Shown here: positions 30,108-37,735 of the stretch, in pieces
Numbering within the stretch: the first letter of the stretch is position 1
Layout of the letters: every line of letters begins with the position of its first letter
NCBI GenBank assembly: GCA_018825965.1
Contig: JAHKAA010000011.1
Location: 62,001-126,000, forward strand
Reading direction: 5' to 3'
Origin: Gammaproteobacteria bacterium
Lineage (GTDB): Bacteria; Pseudomonadota; Gammaproteobacteria; Enterobacterales; Alteromonadaceae
Length of the DNA stretch: 64,000 nucleotides
Notes under the pieces: generated by a model
Seen by the model: the letters and a program-made list of their open reading frames with translations, nothing else
The model's database searches: none
Told to the model about the DNA's origin: nothing
Made by a program: the position numbers and the translations under genes

Positions 30108-31247
30108 ATGGGCTTTCGGTGCTATAAGACCATTTTAGTTTTTAGATGGTATCATCCCTTGCAGTCAATACCTTTAGAGCTACAGCTATCTGCAGCGTTA
30201 AACACCGATGAATTTGACGGTTTGCTGATTGATCAGCCATACGACTATAAATCTATCTTTATTAGTAAAATATTGCCTGATGAAAGCAATCCTCGGTTTT
30301 TTCCCAGTGTCATTATCTCCGATTTGCATGCGTACCAGTTGCTAACCAGAAAGTTGTCTAAAGCACAGCTTGTTGCTTTATACGATGCAAAAGACAAAGT
30401 GGCCATTGGTAAGTCTTGTCTTGTGAACTGTTTTACTCAGGGCACTCAAGAATGGAAAAAAGCGAATCATAGCGTTGAGTCTATACTGGATCTGGCCCGC
30501 AATGTCGCTGTATCTGAGATCATACAGGTGCCCACTATTTATCCTGAACATAATGGTACTTACAGAGTGCTGACTGGTCATCGTAGGTTTTTTGCTATGG
30601 TGTACGCTAATGGCATTAATGGTGCAGCCTACTTTAAGGTGTATAACGAAAAACCTATATTGCCGAAAACAAAGCAATTTCAGGAAAACGCCAGCCGGGA
30701 AGATTTACCTCAATACGGAAAATTACAAGCTTTTCAGGATGCTATGCAGGAAGTAGAGACGCTGTCTACCAGCAGAATACGTTTAGGTAAAAAACAACTG
30801 ACGGTCAGGGAAACTGCCAACATGTTGGGCGTGTCTATGGGGGCTTATGACAACTACAATGTGTTAGTTCGTTATCCAGCAGTGATGGAAGCCTATAATA
30901 ATGGCAACACATTGCCATTTCTGAAGATGAAAAATATCGTTCTTACTACTGAGGCGAATTACAAAAAAAACAACGGGCTGGCACAGCTGTCAAACCTTCA
31001 CAAAAGAGCAATTAATGCCGAAATCAAGTCGTTGTTGCAAGGTGACAAACCTGCGAAAAACGCTGAGGTAAAACCTTACAAAATTGGTGCTATTAAATCG
31101 CCGCAGGTTCTCAAACAGTTACTGTCAACAAATGTGACACAGCTGGATACAGGGGTGGACTGGGAGTCACTGGATTGGGGATCAGCTTCTGATGTGAATC
31201 AGGCTTTGAGTCTGGTTCTGGGTTATTTGGAAAGTCAGGCAGAATAA
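30108..31247 (+). CDS. Solitary ParB/Srx-like DNA-binding protein
   Basis: A 379-residue protein. The central part has the ParB N-terminal nuclease/CTPase-like motif GTYRVLTGHRRFFAMVYANG, and further on a helix-turn-helix of ParB type (LTVRETANMLGVSMGAYDN). No ParA partner is visible. Solitary ParB-like proteins occur on integrated elements, so it may mark an island boundary; a transcription role for the nearby gene cluster is another option. The start has no strong ribosome-binding sequence and the first 30 residues look atypical, so the true N-terminus is uncertain. Confidence 0.65.
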   Translation: MGFRCYKTILVFRWYHPLQSIPLELQLSAALNTDEFDGLLIDQPYDYKSIFISKILPDESNPRFFPSVIISDLHAYQLLTRKLSKAQLVALYDAKDKVAIGKSCLVNCFTQGTQEWKKANHSVESILDLARNVAVSEIIQVPTIYPEHNGTYRVLTGHRRFFAMVYANGINGAAYFKVYNEKPILPKTKQFQENASREDLPQYGKLQAFQDAMQEVETLSTSRIRLGKKQLTVRETANMLGVSMGAYDNYNVLVRYPAVMEAYNNGNTLPFLKMKNIVLTTEANYKKNNGLAQLSNLHKRAINAEIKSLLQGDKPAKNAEVKPYKIGAIKSPQVLKQLLSTNVTQLDTGVDWESLDWGSASDVNQALSLVLGYLESQAE

Positions 31248-31391
31248 GTGATACTGAGTGGCACAATTTAGAAGAGGATGTCGCCTGATAAAAAAACAGT
31301 GTTTTTAAACTGATGCCTGCTGTAGTAGCCGACCAAAACAGGCAGAACTTTAACTCTGGCGAGCAGAAAGGTTTTGGCGAAGCTCTGATGG

Positions 31392-31437
31392 CTCTGTGAG
31401 CATTTGCTCACAGAGGTTCTGCAGATAAAGAACCTCT
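31392..31437. promoter_or_regulatory. Two mutually exclusive hairpins after the ParB-like gene
   Basis: Hairpin A pairs CTCTGTGAGCA with TGCTCACAGAG (11 bp). Hairpin B pairs AGAGGTTCT with AGAACCTCT (9 bp). They share AGAG at 31412-31415, so only one can form at a time, as in an attenuator. Neither has a T-run directly after it. Confidence 0.4.
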
Positions 31438-31621
31438 AATGCAAAGATTGTTCATCATCGGCAAGCATGCTTTGCGTTAAGTTTAAACTTGCCTCTTTTG
31501 CTTTGATGAGTTGCTCAAGTGCAAAGTATGGGCATAAATACAGGCCATCACAGCCATCTTTGTGACCTTGAGTGTATGCATCTGCAAATATCTCTTTTAG
31601 CTCATCTGTTAACATTTTCAT
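31436..31621 (-). CDS. Small hypothetical protein (61 aa)
   Basis: The frame encodes an amphipathic, acidic 61-residue protein (MKMLTDELKEIFADAYTQG, with CDGLYLCPYFALEQL inside). The composition looks protein-like, but there is no clear ribosome-binding site and I recognise no family. Confidence 0.3.
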   Translation of the reverse strand: MKMLTDELKEIFADAYTQGHKDGCDGLYLCPYFALEQLIKAKEASLNLTQSMLADDEQSLH

Positions 31622-31734
31622 TTCATTGGCATTGTTTTATTTCCATATTTACCCATAATATATATTCGGCACCTGAAAGCAAGTTAATTTTTTTGCCAGA
31701 TTCAAAAACCTTTGCAAGCTATACCGAAACGAAG

Positions 31735-31777
31735 ACCTGTTGTTGTTCATATATGTCCAACAGGTTGAGCTTTTTTT
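31735..31777 (+). terminator. Possible intrinsic terminator
   Basis: ACCTGTTG pairs with CAACAGGT (8-bp stem, 15-base loop) and is followed 5 bases later by seven T. It lies downstream of the ParB-like gene on the same strand, though almost 500 bases away. Confidence 0.4.
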
Positions 31778-32254
31778 CATTTAATTTCTTTTAATACAAT
31801 TGCTTAGATCGGTTTCTGTTTGTCTCATGCGTGAGATAATAACGACAGAGTCAAAAGTGTAACAGTTCATTCTAAAGCGCTCTTCCAGCTCTCACCCTGT
31901 GCATTCATCTGGATTCCTGAATTTCACATGGGAATGATCATAGCGAAAAGCCTTAAACACTGGGTTAACATTTTACTGAGTTCTGGAATGTCTCAGGCCA
32001 GAGTGCTTCCTGTTTTGTAAGGGCGTTTCAGTTTTTGCAAGCGGCGCCGGCTCTGGAAAAGCCTAAAGCCCGATAGTCGGAAAAAAGGTCTATTCTTTCT
32101 TGCAGAACCGGAGCTAAGCAAAGTGGGTGCCTTTCAGCGCCTGATAGCCTGGGCAATATGAAGCTGCATTACATCAGATCAAGGTACTGCTCAGCCAGCT
32201 TTTCACCCATCTGATTAGCGGGACAAGGCAGTGGTGGTTAAGTCCTTTACTCTG

Positions 32255-32460
32255 CTATACATGTCGCAGCCCTAATGCGTAAAATACGAGGTCAAACAAT
32301 GGAAGGCTGTCATTCGGTGTGTTTCAATCAACTGCTCTGTCAGTACCTTTTCGTTGATACTTTAGGTATCCAATGCTAAATTCAGCGGTACATGATTGGC
32401 CAGTTCCATTTGCCCCACCATTCTGACCAGGAGCGAATCAGTTTGTGGATAGCGTTTGAA
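32255..32460 (-). pseudogene. Decayed IS4-family transposase fragment
   Basis: Reading the minus strand gives FKRYPQTDSLLVRMVGQM, then ELANHVPLNLALDT, a stop, SINEKVLTEQLIET, and after a frameshift PNDSLPLFDLVFYALGLRHV. This follows the middle of IS4-type transposases, where a YPQ...RMV...ME...H pattern precedes the SLTLFDRGFYSLGLL segment that holds a catalytic Asp. At least one stop and one frameshift break it. The flanks (about 31850-32620) may hold further decayed parts, but I could not read them securely. It marks an old insertion just upstream of the NRPS cluster. Confidence 0.55.
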
Positions 32461-32639
32461 ATTTGAGCTGCTTCAGTTGACGAGGGGCGGGTGTGGTGTT
32501 AGCCTGCCAAAGTAGATAGTCGCATATACAGCAGCAATTCGTTTGTTCTGAGGAATGGTGAGCGGTGCTTGTATACGATCTTTCTCAGCTATTGAACCTA
32601 GGCCGTGCATTAATATTAAATAGTGGCTGGAAGTTGACA

Positions 32640-33189
32640 TGAAAAGTTGTTTGCAGCATTTTAAATTTATTTCTTAAATTTTATTTGACATCCACTTATG
32701 TGTGCACTAATTTCGTAAACTCAATTAATTAATCTTGTGTACTATGGGGTCGATTTAGTGTTTCATTGTATGGCAGGGAAGTACAGTTATGAATGTTAGT
32801 GATTTTTTCGTAGTGTTGGGAAATCTCTGTAGAGAAGTATTTTTTTATGTCTTGTTTGTAACAAGTGCATCGAATACTATGCTGTTTTTGCCAAGGTGTT
32901 TTAAAGTCAAATTTCTGCTCTTGCACACATCTAAGTATTCTCTGAAACGTCTAATAAAAACTTACACAACAAATGAACATTGTTTTCATCCCTTATAAAT
33001 ACACAAAGATACATCTCCTCTGGTCATTATAGAGTTGTTTCAATACGAGTTTGATTGAAGATATAAAGTTTGTCTCGTAATAATATTGTCATGAATATCA
33101 TTTTTAATGTGTTCAACTCGTGAGATACCTAATTTTATTTCTGAAATCTAAAAATAATCCACTGGTCACTAAAATAATTAGAAATTAAA
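32640..33189. other. AT-rich leader region of the NRPS cluster
   Basis: A long AT-rich stretch directly upstream of the first biosynthetic gene. A TTGACA hexamer at 32685 is the best -35 candidate, with a poor -10 near 32708. A 69-codon open frame (32789-32998) looks accidental. The promoter of the cluster probably lies here, but I cannot fix it. Confidence 0.3.
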
Positions 33190-34017
33190 ATGATTAAGCC
33201 AAAAGAATTAAAATCGACCCTTAGCCACGATGGAATACCGTTAACTTATATGCATAACGAAATACATCCAGATAAAAAATGGATAGTATTTATCCTACCA
33301 TTTGGTTTGCATGTGAACGTAGCCGATGCTTTCTTTTCTTCCTTTGAAGACAATTATAATATTGTGACGTGGGAGGCTCGAACTATACTGGCTGAGGCTG
33401 ATCAAACATTCGAACAAAAAGACTTATCTGTCGATAATCATGTTGCTGATCTATTGACGATTTTAGATACATTGTCAATCCATAAGTCTATATTGGTCGG
33501 TTATTGCTCAGGTGCTGGTGTCGCTTTAGCTGCAGCTAGTAATCATAGTGACAGGTTTAGTGATCTGATTTTGGTTAATGGTGAATATGTACAACTGAAG
33601 GACGCCGGGTGCTCAACTCAATACGGTCGCGATATCGACAGCTTACTGCCCATAGCCTCTTCTGGTGAAAAAGCAGCACAGTTTATTCTTGAAAGAATGA
33701 ACAATAACACCCAAAGTAGTTTGCCACCAGGCTTTCATATTCCCTTCTCCAAGGCTCACTTTCTATACCGTTATGCGGTCAACTATGTGGCATATCGAAC
33801 CGTAGATTTCGCTGCATTGGCAAGAACTATAGAGCATAAAACATTGCTCATTACAGGTGGCAAAGATAAGCAAGCCAATGTCAATAGCTCCTTAAAAATT
33901 CAAAAGCTTATTGATAATGCCCAAATTTTTATTGATTCAGAAGGTGATCACTATGAGGTTGTAAGGCCGGAGTCAAGCACCTTAGCTAAAATAAGTCTCT
34001 ACTTAAGTGAGCTATAA
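33190..34017 (+). CDS. Aminoacyltransferase of the SyrC/CmaE type (alpha/beta fold, Cys nucleophile)
   Basis: A 275-residue alpha/beta-hydrolase-fold protein. Its nucleophile elbow is VGYCSGAGV, so the residue at the catalytic position is Cys106 and not Ser; Asp226 (GGKDKQ) and His254 (EGDHYEV) complete a plausible triad. SyrC (syringomycin) and CmaE (coronamic acid) are aminoacyl shuttles with a Cys at this place: they take an aminoacyl group from a stand-alone carrier protein and put it on another carrier domain. Here it is followed directly by a stand-alone A domain, a stand-alone carrier protein and a SyrB2-like halogenase, the same set as in those pathways. Low-GC codon use matches its three downstream partners. 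An ordinary hydrolase is the alternative. Confidence 0.78.
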   Translation: MIKPKELKSTLSHDGIPLTYMHNEIHPDKKWIVFILPFGLHVNVADAFFSSFEDNYNIVTWEARTILAEADQTFEQKDLSVDNHVADLLTILDTLSIHKSILVGYCSGAGVALAAASNHSDRFSDLILVNGEYVQLKDAGCSTQYGRDIDSLLPIASSGEKAAQFILERMNNNTQSSLPPGFHIPFSKAHFLYRYAVNYVAYRTVDFAALARTIEHKTLLITGGKDKQANVNSSLKIQKLIDNAQIFIDSEGDHYEVVRPESSTLAKISLYLSEL

Positions 34018-34021
34018 AATT

Positions 34022-35542
34022 ATGGAAAAAAATTCTAAAACAAATGAACTTCAGGTCCATAGGTTGTTTGAAAGGCAAGCGGCTCTGCATCCAAATGCGA
34101 CAGCTCTGCAATACATTGATCAGAAGATCACATATACGCAGCTCAATGGACACGCCAACCATTTAGCTCGTCAACTGTTAAAGCGAGGGTGCAAACAAGG
34201 TGACACCATAGCTATATTGATGGATCGTACACCTCAAATGTTCATCACCATCTTAGCGATTTTAAAAGCTGGTTGTGCGTATTTACCACTTGATTCAACT
34301 AATCCATTGCAAAGAAATCTCCATCATATCAATGAGGCTAACGTATCTATTGTCGTTACGGATAACGACAGTCTCGGGTTAGAACAGCATGAAGTGAGGA
34401 TTATTAGTACTCATGAAAGCTCTTTGTTTAGCTCTATTGACAAGGATAATTTGGCTGAAAATGGGACTATGGATGATAAGTGCTATATTATGTATACATC
34501 TGGTTCCACAGGTAATCCAAAAGGGGTGGTTGTACCTCACCGTTCTGTTGTTCGATTAGTGATCGATACCAACTATATCCAGATCAAATCAAGCGACGTT
34601 ATTCTGCAACTTGCCCCACTGTCGTTTGATGCTTCAACTTTTGAAATTTGGGGCGCGTTATTAAATGCTGGAACATTGGTTCTTTATTCAGGAAAGAGTT
34701 TAGACCCAAATTTATTTGCTCGTGAAGTCAAAGATAATAATGTCACTATATTGTGGCTAACTGCAGCACTGTTTCATATGATAGCCAGCCGATACCTCGA
34801 TTCACTCAGCACTGTCAACACTCTGCTTGCTGGGGGAGATGTCTTATATCCAAAAATCATTAATAACGTTTTCGATGTCTATCCAAATATCACCATTATC
34901 AACGGTTATGGTCCAACAGAAAATACTACATTTACATGTTGTCATAAAATGGATATATACAACCGTCCTGCACATACAGTCCCTATTGGAACAGCGATCT
35001 CGGGGACTAGAATACACATTCTAGATGAAAGCCGTAATCCTGTTGCTCCGGGAAAAGAAGGTGAATTGTTTGTTTCCGGACTTGGTGTTGCCTTGGGTTA
35101 CGTAGATCAAACAAAAAATGATAGATTTTTTTACGATCGAAGTATCGGAGACGGGCTTATCTACGCTACGGGAGATCGCGTTTCTGAGAATGCACAAGGT
35201 GAAATAGAGTTTCTGGGGCGTATTGACAACTTAGTCAAAGTTCGTGGTTATAGAGTGTGTTTAGAAGAAATTCAAAATAGTATTCTCAAACTCGATAACA
35301 TAAATGAAGCAGTTGTAATTTTGAACAAATTTGAAACCGGAGACCAGCAATTGGTCGCCTTCCTTCAAACTAAGAAAGATCGTGAGATCACATCGGGTGA
35401 AGTGAAAAAGATGCTGGCAGAAGTATTACCAAAATATATGATACCAGATTTAGTCCATGTAAACCGAGAGTTGCCAATCTGCAAAAATGGCAAAATAGAT
35501 AAAAGGCAAACATCTATAGTCGCGATGATGGACACTGAATAA
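34022..35542 (+). CDS. Stand-alone NRPS adenylation domain, Val-type pocket
   Basis: A single A domain of 506 residues with no carrier or condensation domain. Core motifs A3 (MYTSGSTGNPKGV), A5 (NGYGPTENTT), A7 (YATGDRV), A8 (GRIDNLVKVRGYR) and A10 (KNGKIDKR, with the catalytic Lys) are intact. The pocket residues, placed from memory of the GrsA alignment, read D-A-F-W-L-G-G-T-F-K, almost the same as the published Val code DAFWIGGTFK. It should form Val-AMP and load the stand-alone carrier protein encoded 45 bases downstream. I take the ATG at 34022; a GTG at 34007 in the same frame would overlap the aminoacyltransferase gene. Confidence 0.87.
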   Translation: MEKNSKTNELQVHRLFERQAALHPNATALQYIDQKITYTQLNGHANHLARQLLKRGCKQGDTIAILMDRTPQMFITILAILKAGCAYLPLDSTNPLQRNLHHINEANVSIVVTDNDSLGLEQHEVRIISTHESSLFSSIDKDNLAENGTMDDKCYIMYTSGSTGNPKGVVVPHRSVVRLVIDTNYIQIKSSDVILQLAPLSFDASTFEIWGALLNAGTLVLYSGKSLDPNLFAREVKDNNVTILWLTAALFHMIASRYLDSLSTVNTLLAGGDVLYPKIINNVFDVYPNITIINGYGPTENTTFTCCHKMDIYNRPAHTVPIGTAISGTRIHILDESRNPVAPGKEGELFVSGLGVALGYVDQTKNDRFFYDRSIGDGLIYATGDRVSENAQGEIEFLGRIDNLVKVRGYRVCLEEIQNSILKLDNINEAVVILNKFETGDQQLVAFLQTKKDREITSGEVKKMLAEVLPKYMIPDLVHVNRELPICKNGKIDKRQTSIVAMMDTE

Positions 35543-35587
35543 AATGTAAGAAACAAATATTAAACTGAGTATAACAAGGAGATTGCT

Positions 35588-35815
35588 ATGTCAAGTAACG
35601 AAGTGCGAAAAATTATAATCGAAATATTCAACAGTAAAGAAATTTTGAAAGATATTGAGTCTTGCCAAGATTTTTTTGAAGTGGGTGCATCATCTCTAAC
35701 TGTTGTTGATTTACAGATTCAGATTGAAAAAGCACTGAATAAAGAAGTGGAAACCAGTAAATTGATGGCGAATCCGACTATTGATAGTTGGGTAAACGTT
35801 TATGCCGAAAGATAA
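35588..35815 (+). CDS. Stand-alone peptidyl carrier protein
   Basis: A 75-residue four-helix carrier protein. The phosphopantetheine site is Ser36 in FFEVGASSLTVVDL. It has a good ribosome-binding site (AAGGAG, 7 bases). By analogy to SyrB1 (whose A and T domains are fused) and CytC2 or CmaD-type carriers, it holds the Val-thioester while the halogenase acts on it, before the aminoacyltransferase moves it on. Here A and T are split into two genes. Confidence 0.9.
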   Translation: MSSNEVRKIIIEIFNSKEILKDIESCQDFFEVGASSLTVVDLQIQIEKALNKEVETSKLMANPTIDSWVNVYAER

Positions 35816-35865
35816 AAAAAACATATTTAAATAACGTAGTAGTTACAAATAAAAGGAACACAGAA

Positions 35866-36783
35866 GTGAACAAAAAATATTCTTTAACAGAACAAGAGCT
35901 GGCGGACTTTAGGGCGAATGGTTATGCTGGCCCATTTGATCTTTATGAAAAGGACGAAATTCTAGCCAAGTATAAGCGTATCCGAGCTGATTTATTTGAT
36001 CGTTCCCATGCAGCTTATGAGCTGGATAACAAAAGTGTTATAGCTGGTTACGATCGTCATTTGGATGTAAATGATTTGACTGATCATGTAATGAAGAGAC
36101 AGATCGTTGACAAAATAGAAAGTATTTTAGGTCCTGATCTGATTATGTGGAGATCTGAGTTGTTTCCTAAATATCCTGGAGACGAAGGTACAGACTGGCA
36201 TCAGGCAGATACCTTCGCTCACGCCTCTGGCGCTCCTCAGGTCGTTTGGCCTGACACTGATTTTGGCGGAGCCATTACAGTATGGACTGCATTGACGGAC
36301 GTGACTGAAGAAAATGGCTGCTTACGCTTTATTCCTGGTACACATGAAGAAATGTTTTATGATGAAACCAAAGAAATGAAGTATCAACCTGAAGTTGTAA
36401 ACAAGTTAGAGAAAGATGGAGTCAAACGTGGTTTCTTTGGGTATGACTATCGTAACCTCCAAAAAGATCCAAATTTTGTTCCTGATGAATCAAAAGCTGT
36501 TTCTATGACTATGAAAGCAGGTCAGTTTGTAATTTTTTGGTCTACTTTAATGCATTCGTCATTACCAAATATTACAAAAAATGATACACGAATGGCTGTT
36601 ACCGCTCGATATGTTCCTTCATCGGTTAAGATATATCCTGATTCGAATGAGGTTGTCGAATACGGAAGTACTATGTCTCTTGAGAAATACGGCGTAGTCA
36701 AGGTAAGCGGTGATGAGAATTATCAGCATAATCGTGTGGTGACAGAGAATTTACGTGGTAAAAAATTTGAAGCTAGTTATTAA
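35866..36783 (+). CDS. SyrB2-like non-heme Fe(II)/2-oxoglutarate halogenase
   Basis: About 305 residues from a GTG at 35866 with AAGGA 9 bases upstream; the frame is open to 35788, but that start would overlap the carrier gene and adds residues SyrB2 lacks. The iron site is HQA (His112-Gln-Ala114) inside GTDWHQADTFAHASG, with His230 in FWSTLMHSS. Replacement of the usual Asp/Glu ligand by Ala is the defining mark of halogenases of this family, where chloride takes that place. Nearly every block resembles SyrB2 (FPKYPGDEGTDWHQAD, GFFGYDYR, KAGQFVIFWSTLMH). It should chlorinate an unactivated methyl of the carrier-bound amino acid, here probably Val. Confidence 0.9.
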   Translation: MNKKYSLTEQELADFRANGYAGPFDLYEKDEILAKYKRIRADLFDRSHAAYELDNKSVIAGYDRHLDVNDLTDHVMKRQIVDKIESILGPDLIMWRSELFPKYPGDEGTDWHQADTFAHASGAPQVVWPDTDFGGAITVWTALTDVTEENGCLRFIPGTHEEMFYDETKEMKYQPEVVNKLEKDGVKRGFFGYDYRNLQKDPNFVPDESKAVSMTMKAGQFVIFWSTLMHSSLPNITKNDTRMAVTARYVPSSVKIYPDSNEVVEYGSTMSLEKYGVVKVSGDENYQHNRVVTENLRGKKFEASY

Positions 36784-37175
36784 TCTGTAATTAATAGCCT
36801 CGTTCGAATAATGGCTGAATTTTCATTCTTCTTTGTTAGTCGATGACAAAGCTCTTGTTCTTTCAGCCACTAAAGTATCAGAATAATCGACAAAATAATC
36901 GACAAAATAATCGGCTTCGTTGTTTAATAACCAAGTCTTGCACATGGTATTTTTATTAAATGCTATTTATTCTACTTGTAAAGAAAGCTCGAATAACTTT
37001 GGCGCAATATAACATTGCGTTGTTCATTGAAGTGATAAGATAAAAATATTTTGGGGTTCCGGTTGTTCTTTACTCCACATTGATTAATGTTATCTGTTTT
37101 TTGTGAGTGTGTTTCTTGCCCTGATCTAAGAGTGAATAGTTTTTTTATTAAGTGTGAAATAATAAGGAGGAACAA
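36784..37175. other. AT-rich spacer before the hydroxylase gene
   Basis: No credible gene. It holds a short tandem repeat (36883-36912) and ends with a strong AAGGAGG ribosome-binding site at 37164-37170. Confidence 0.4.
36883..36912. repeat. 12-bp tandem repeat, 2.5 copies
   Basis: ATAATCGACAAA is repeated twice in tandem and followed by a third partial copy (ATAATCG). It is a short AT-rich microsatellite-like tract in the spacer after the halogenase gene. Confidence 0.7.
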
Positions 37176-37718
37176 TTGGAAGCCATTTTTTTTGTCAAAT
37201 TACTTGTATATTTTTTCTTGTGGACATTGTACTCGTATACTATCCATGTAATTGCTCATTTAAATTTCAGATTTAATTTTTTGAAATACATACATGTGAA
37301 ACACCACTCCTATAAGTATACTGGCTTAAAATGGCCACCTTTGAGCGACTACTTTTTCTGGTTTGGAGGTTTGAGGGCGTCCTTAGATGTATGGATAACA
37401 TTTACTCTTCCGTTGCTTTTACTTCTATTCATCGAATTTGACGTAGCTTTAACATTGCTTGTATTTCACTACTTTTATGAAGTTTTTTTATCCAGAGATA
37501 TATTGGATCACAACCCAAACATAACAGGTAAAATTACCAGATTTATACCGATCGGTTCGTTTCATATGAAACATCATAAATACTATAAGTGTAACTATTC
37601 TTTATTTATTACTTTTTGGGATTATTTGTTCAGAACAACAGATAGTTGTTTGGATGCCAGAAATAAAAAAATACGCGAAGCACGACATGCGCATACTTCA
37701 AAAGCAGAAAATGTCTGA
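37176..37718 (+). CDS. Fatty acid hydroxylase/sterol desaturase-superfamily membrane di-iron protein
   Basis: A 180-residue membrane protein from a TTG start supported by AAGGAGG 5 bases upstream. It has several hydrophobic segments and the His clusters of the superfamily: HVIAHLNF, KYIHVKHHSY and FHMKHHKYYK, plus an ILDHNPN segment, which together would bind two irons at the membrane face. Members hydroxylate or desaturate lipids, carotenoids or sterols. In this cluster it could modify an acyl chain or the peptide, but the substrate cannot be read from the sequence. It is short for the family, yet all His boxes are present. Confidence 0.75.
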   Translation: MEAIFFVKLLVYFFLWTLYSYTIHVIAHLNFRFNFLKYIHVKHHSYKYTGLKWPPLSDYFFWFGGLRASLDVWITFTLPLLLLLFIEFDVALTLLVFHYFYEVFLSRDILDHNPNITGKITRFIPIGSFHMKHHKYYKCNYSLFITFWDYLFRTTDSCLDARNKKIREARHAHTSKAENV

Positions 37719-37735
37719 AGATTAAGGATTGAAAT

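Noticed and set aside
32789..32998. Open frame of 69 codons upstream of the NRPS cluster
   Set aside because: AT-rich region where such frames arise by chance; hydrophobic, Cys/Phe-rich translation without a family.
35788..35865. Upstream ATG for the halogenase
   Set aside because: Overlaps the carrier protein gene, adds 26 residues that do not belong to the family, and the GTG at 35866 has a better ribosome-binding site.
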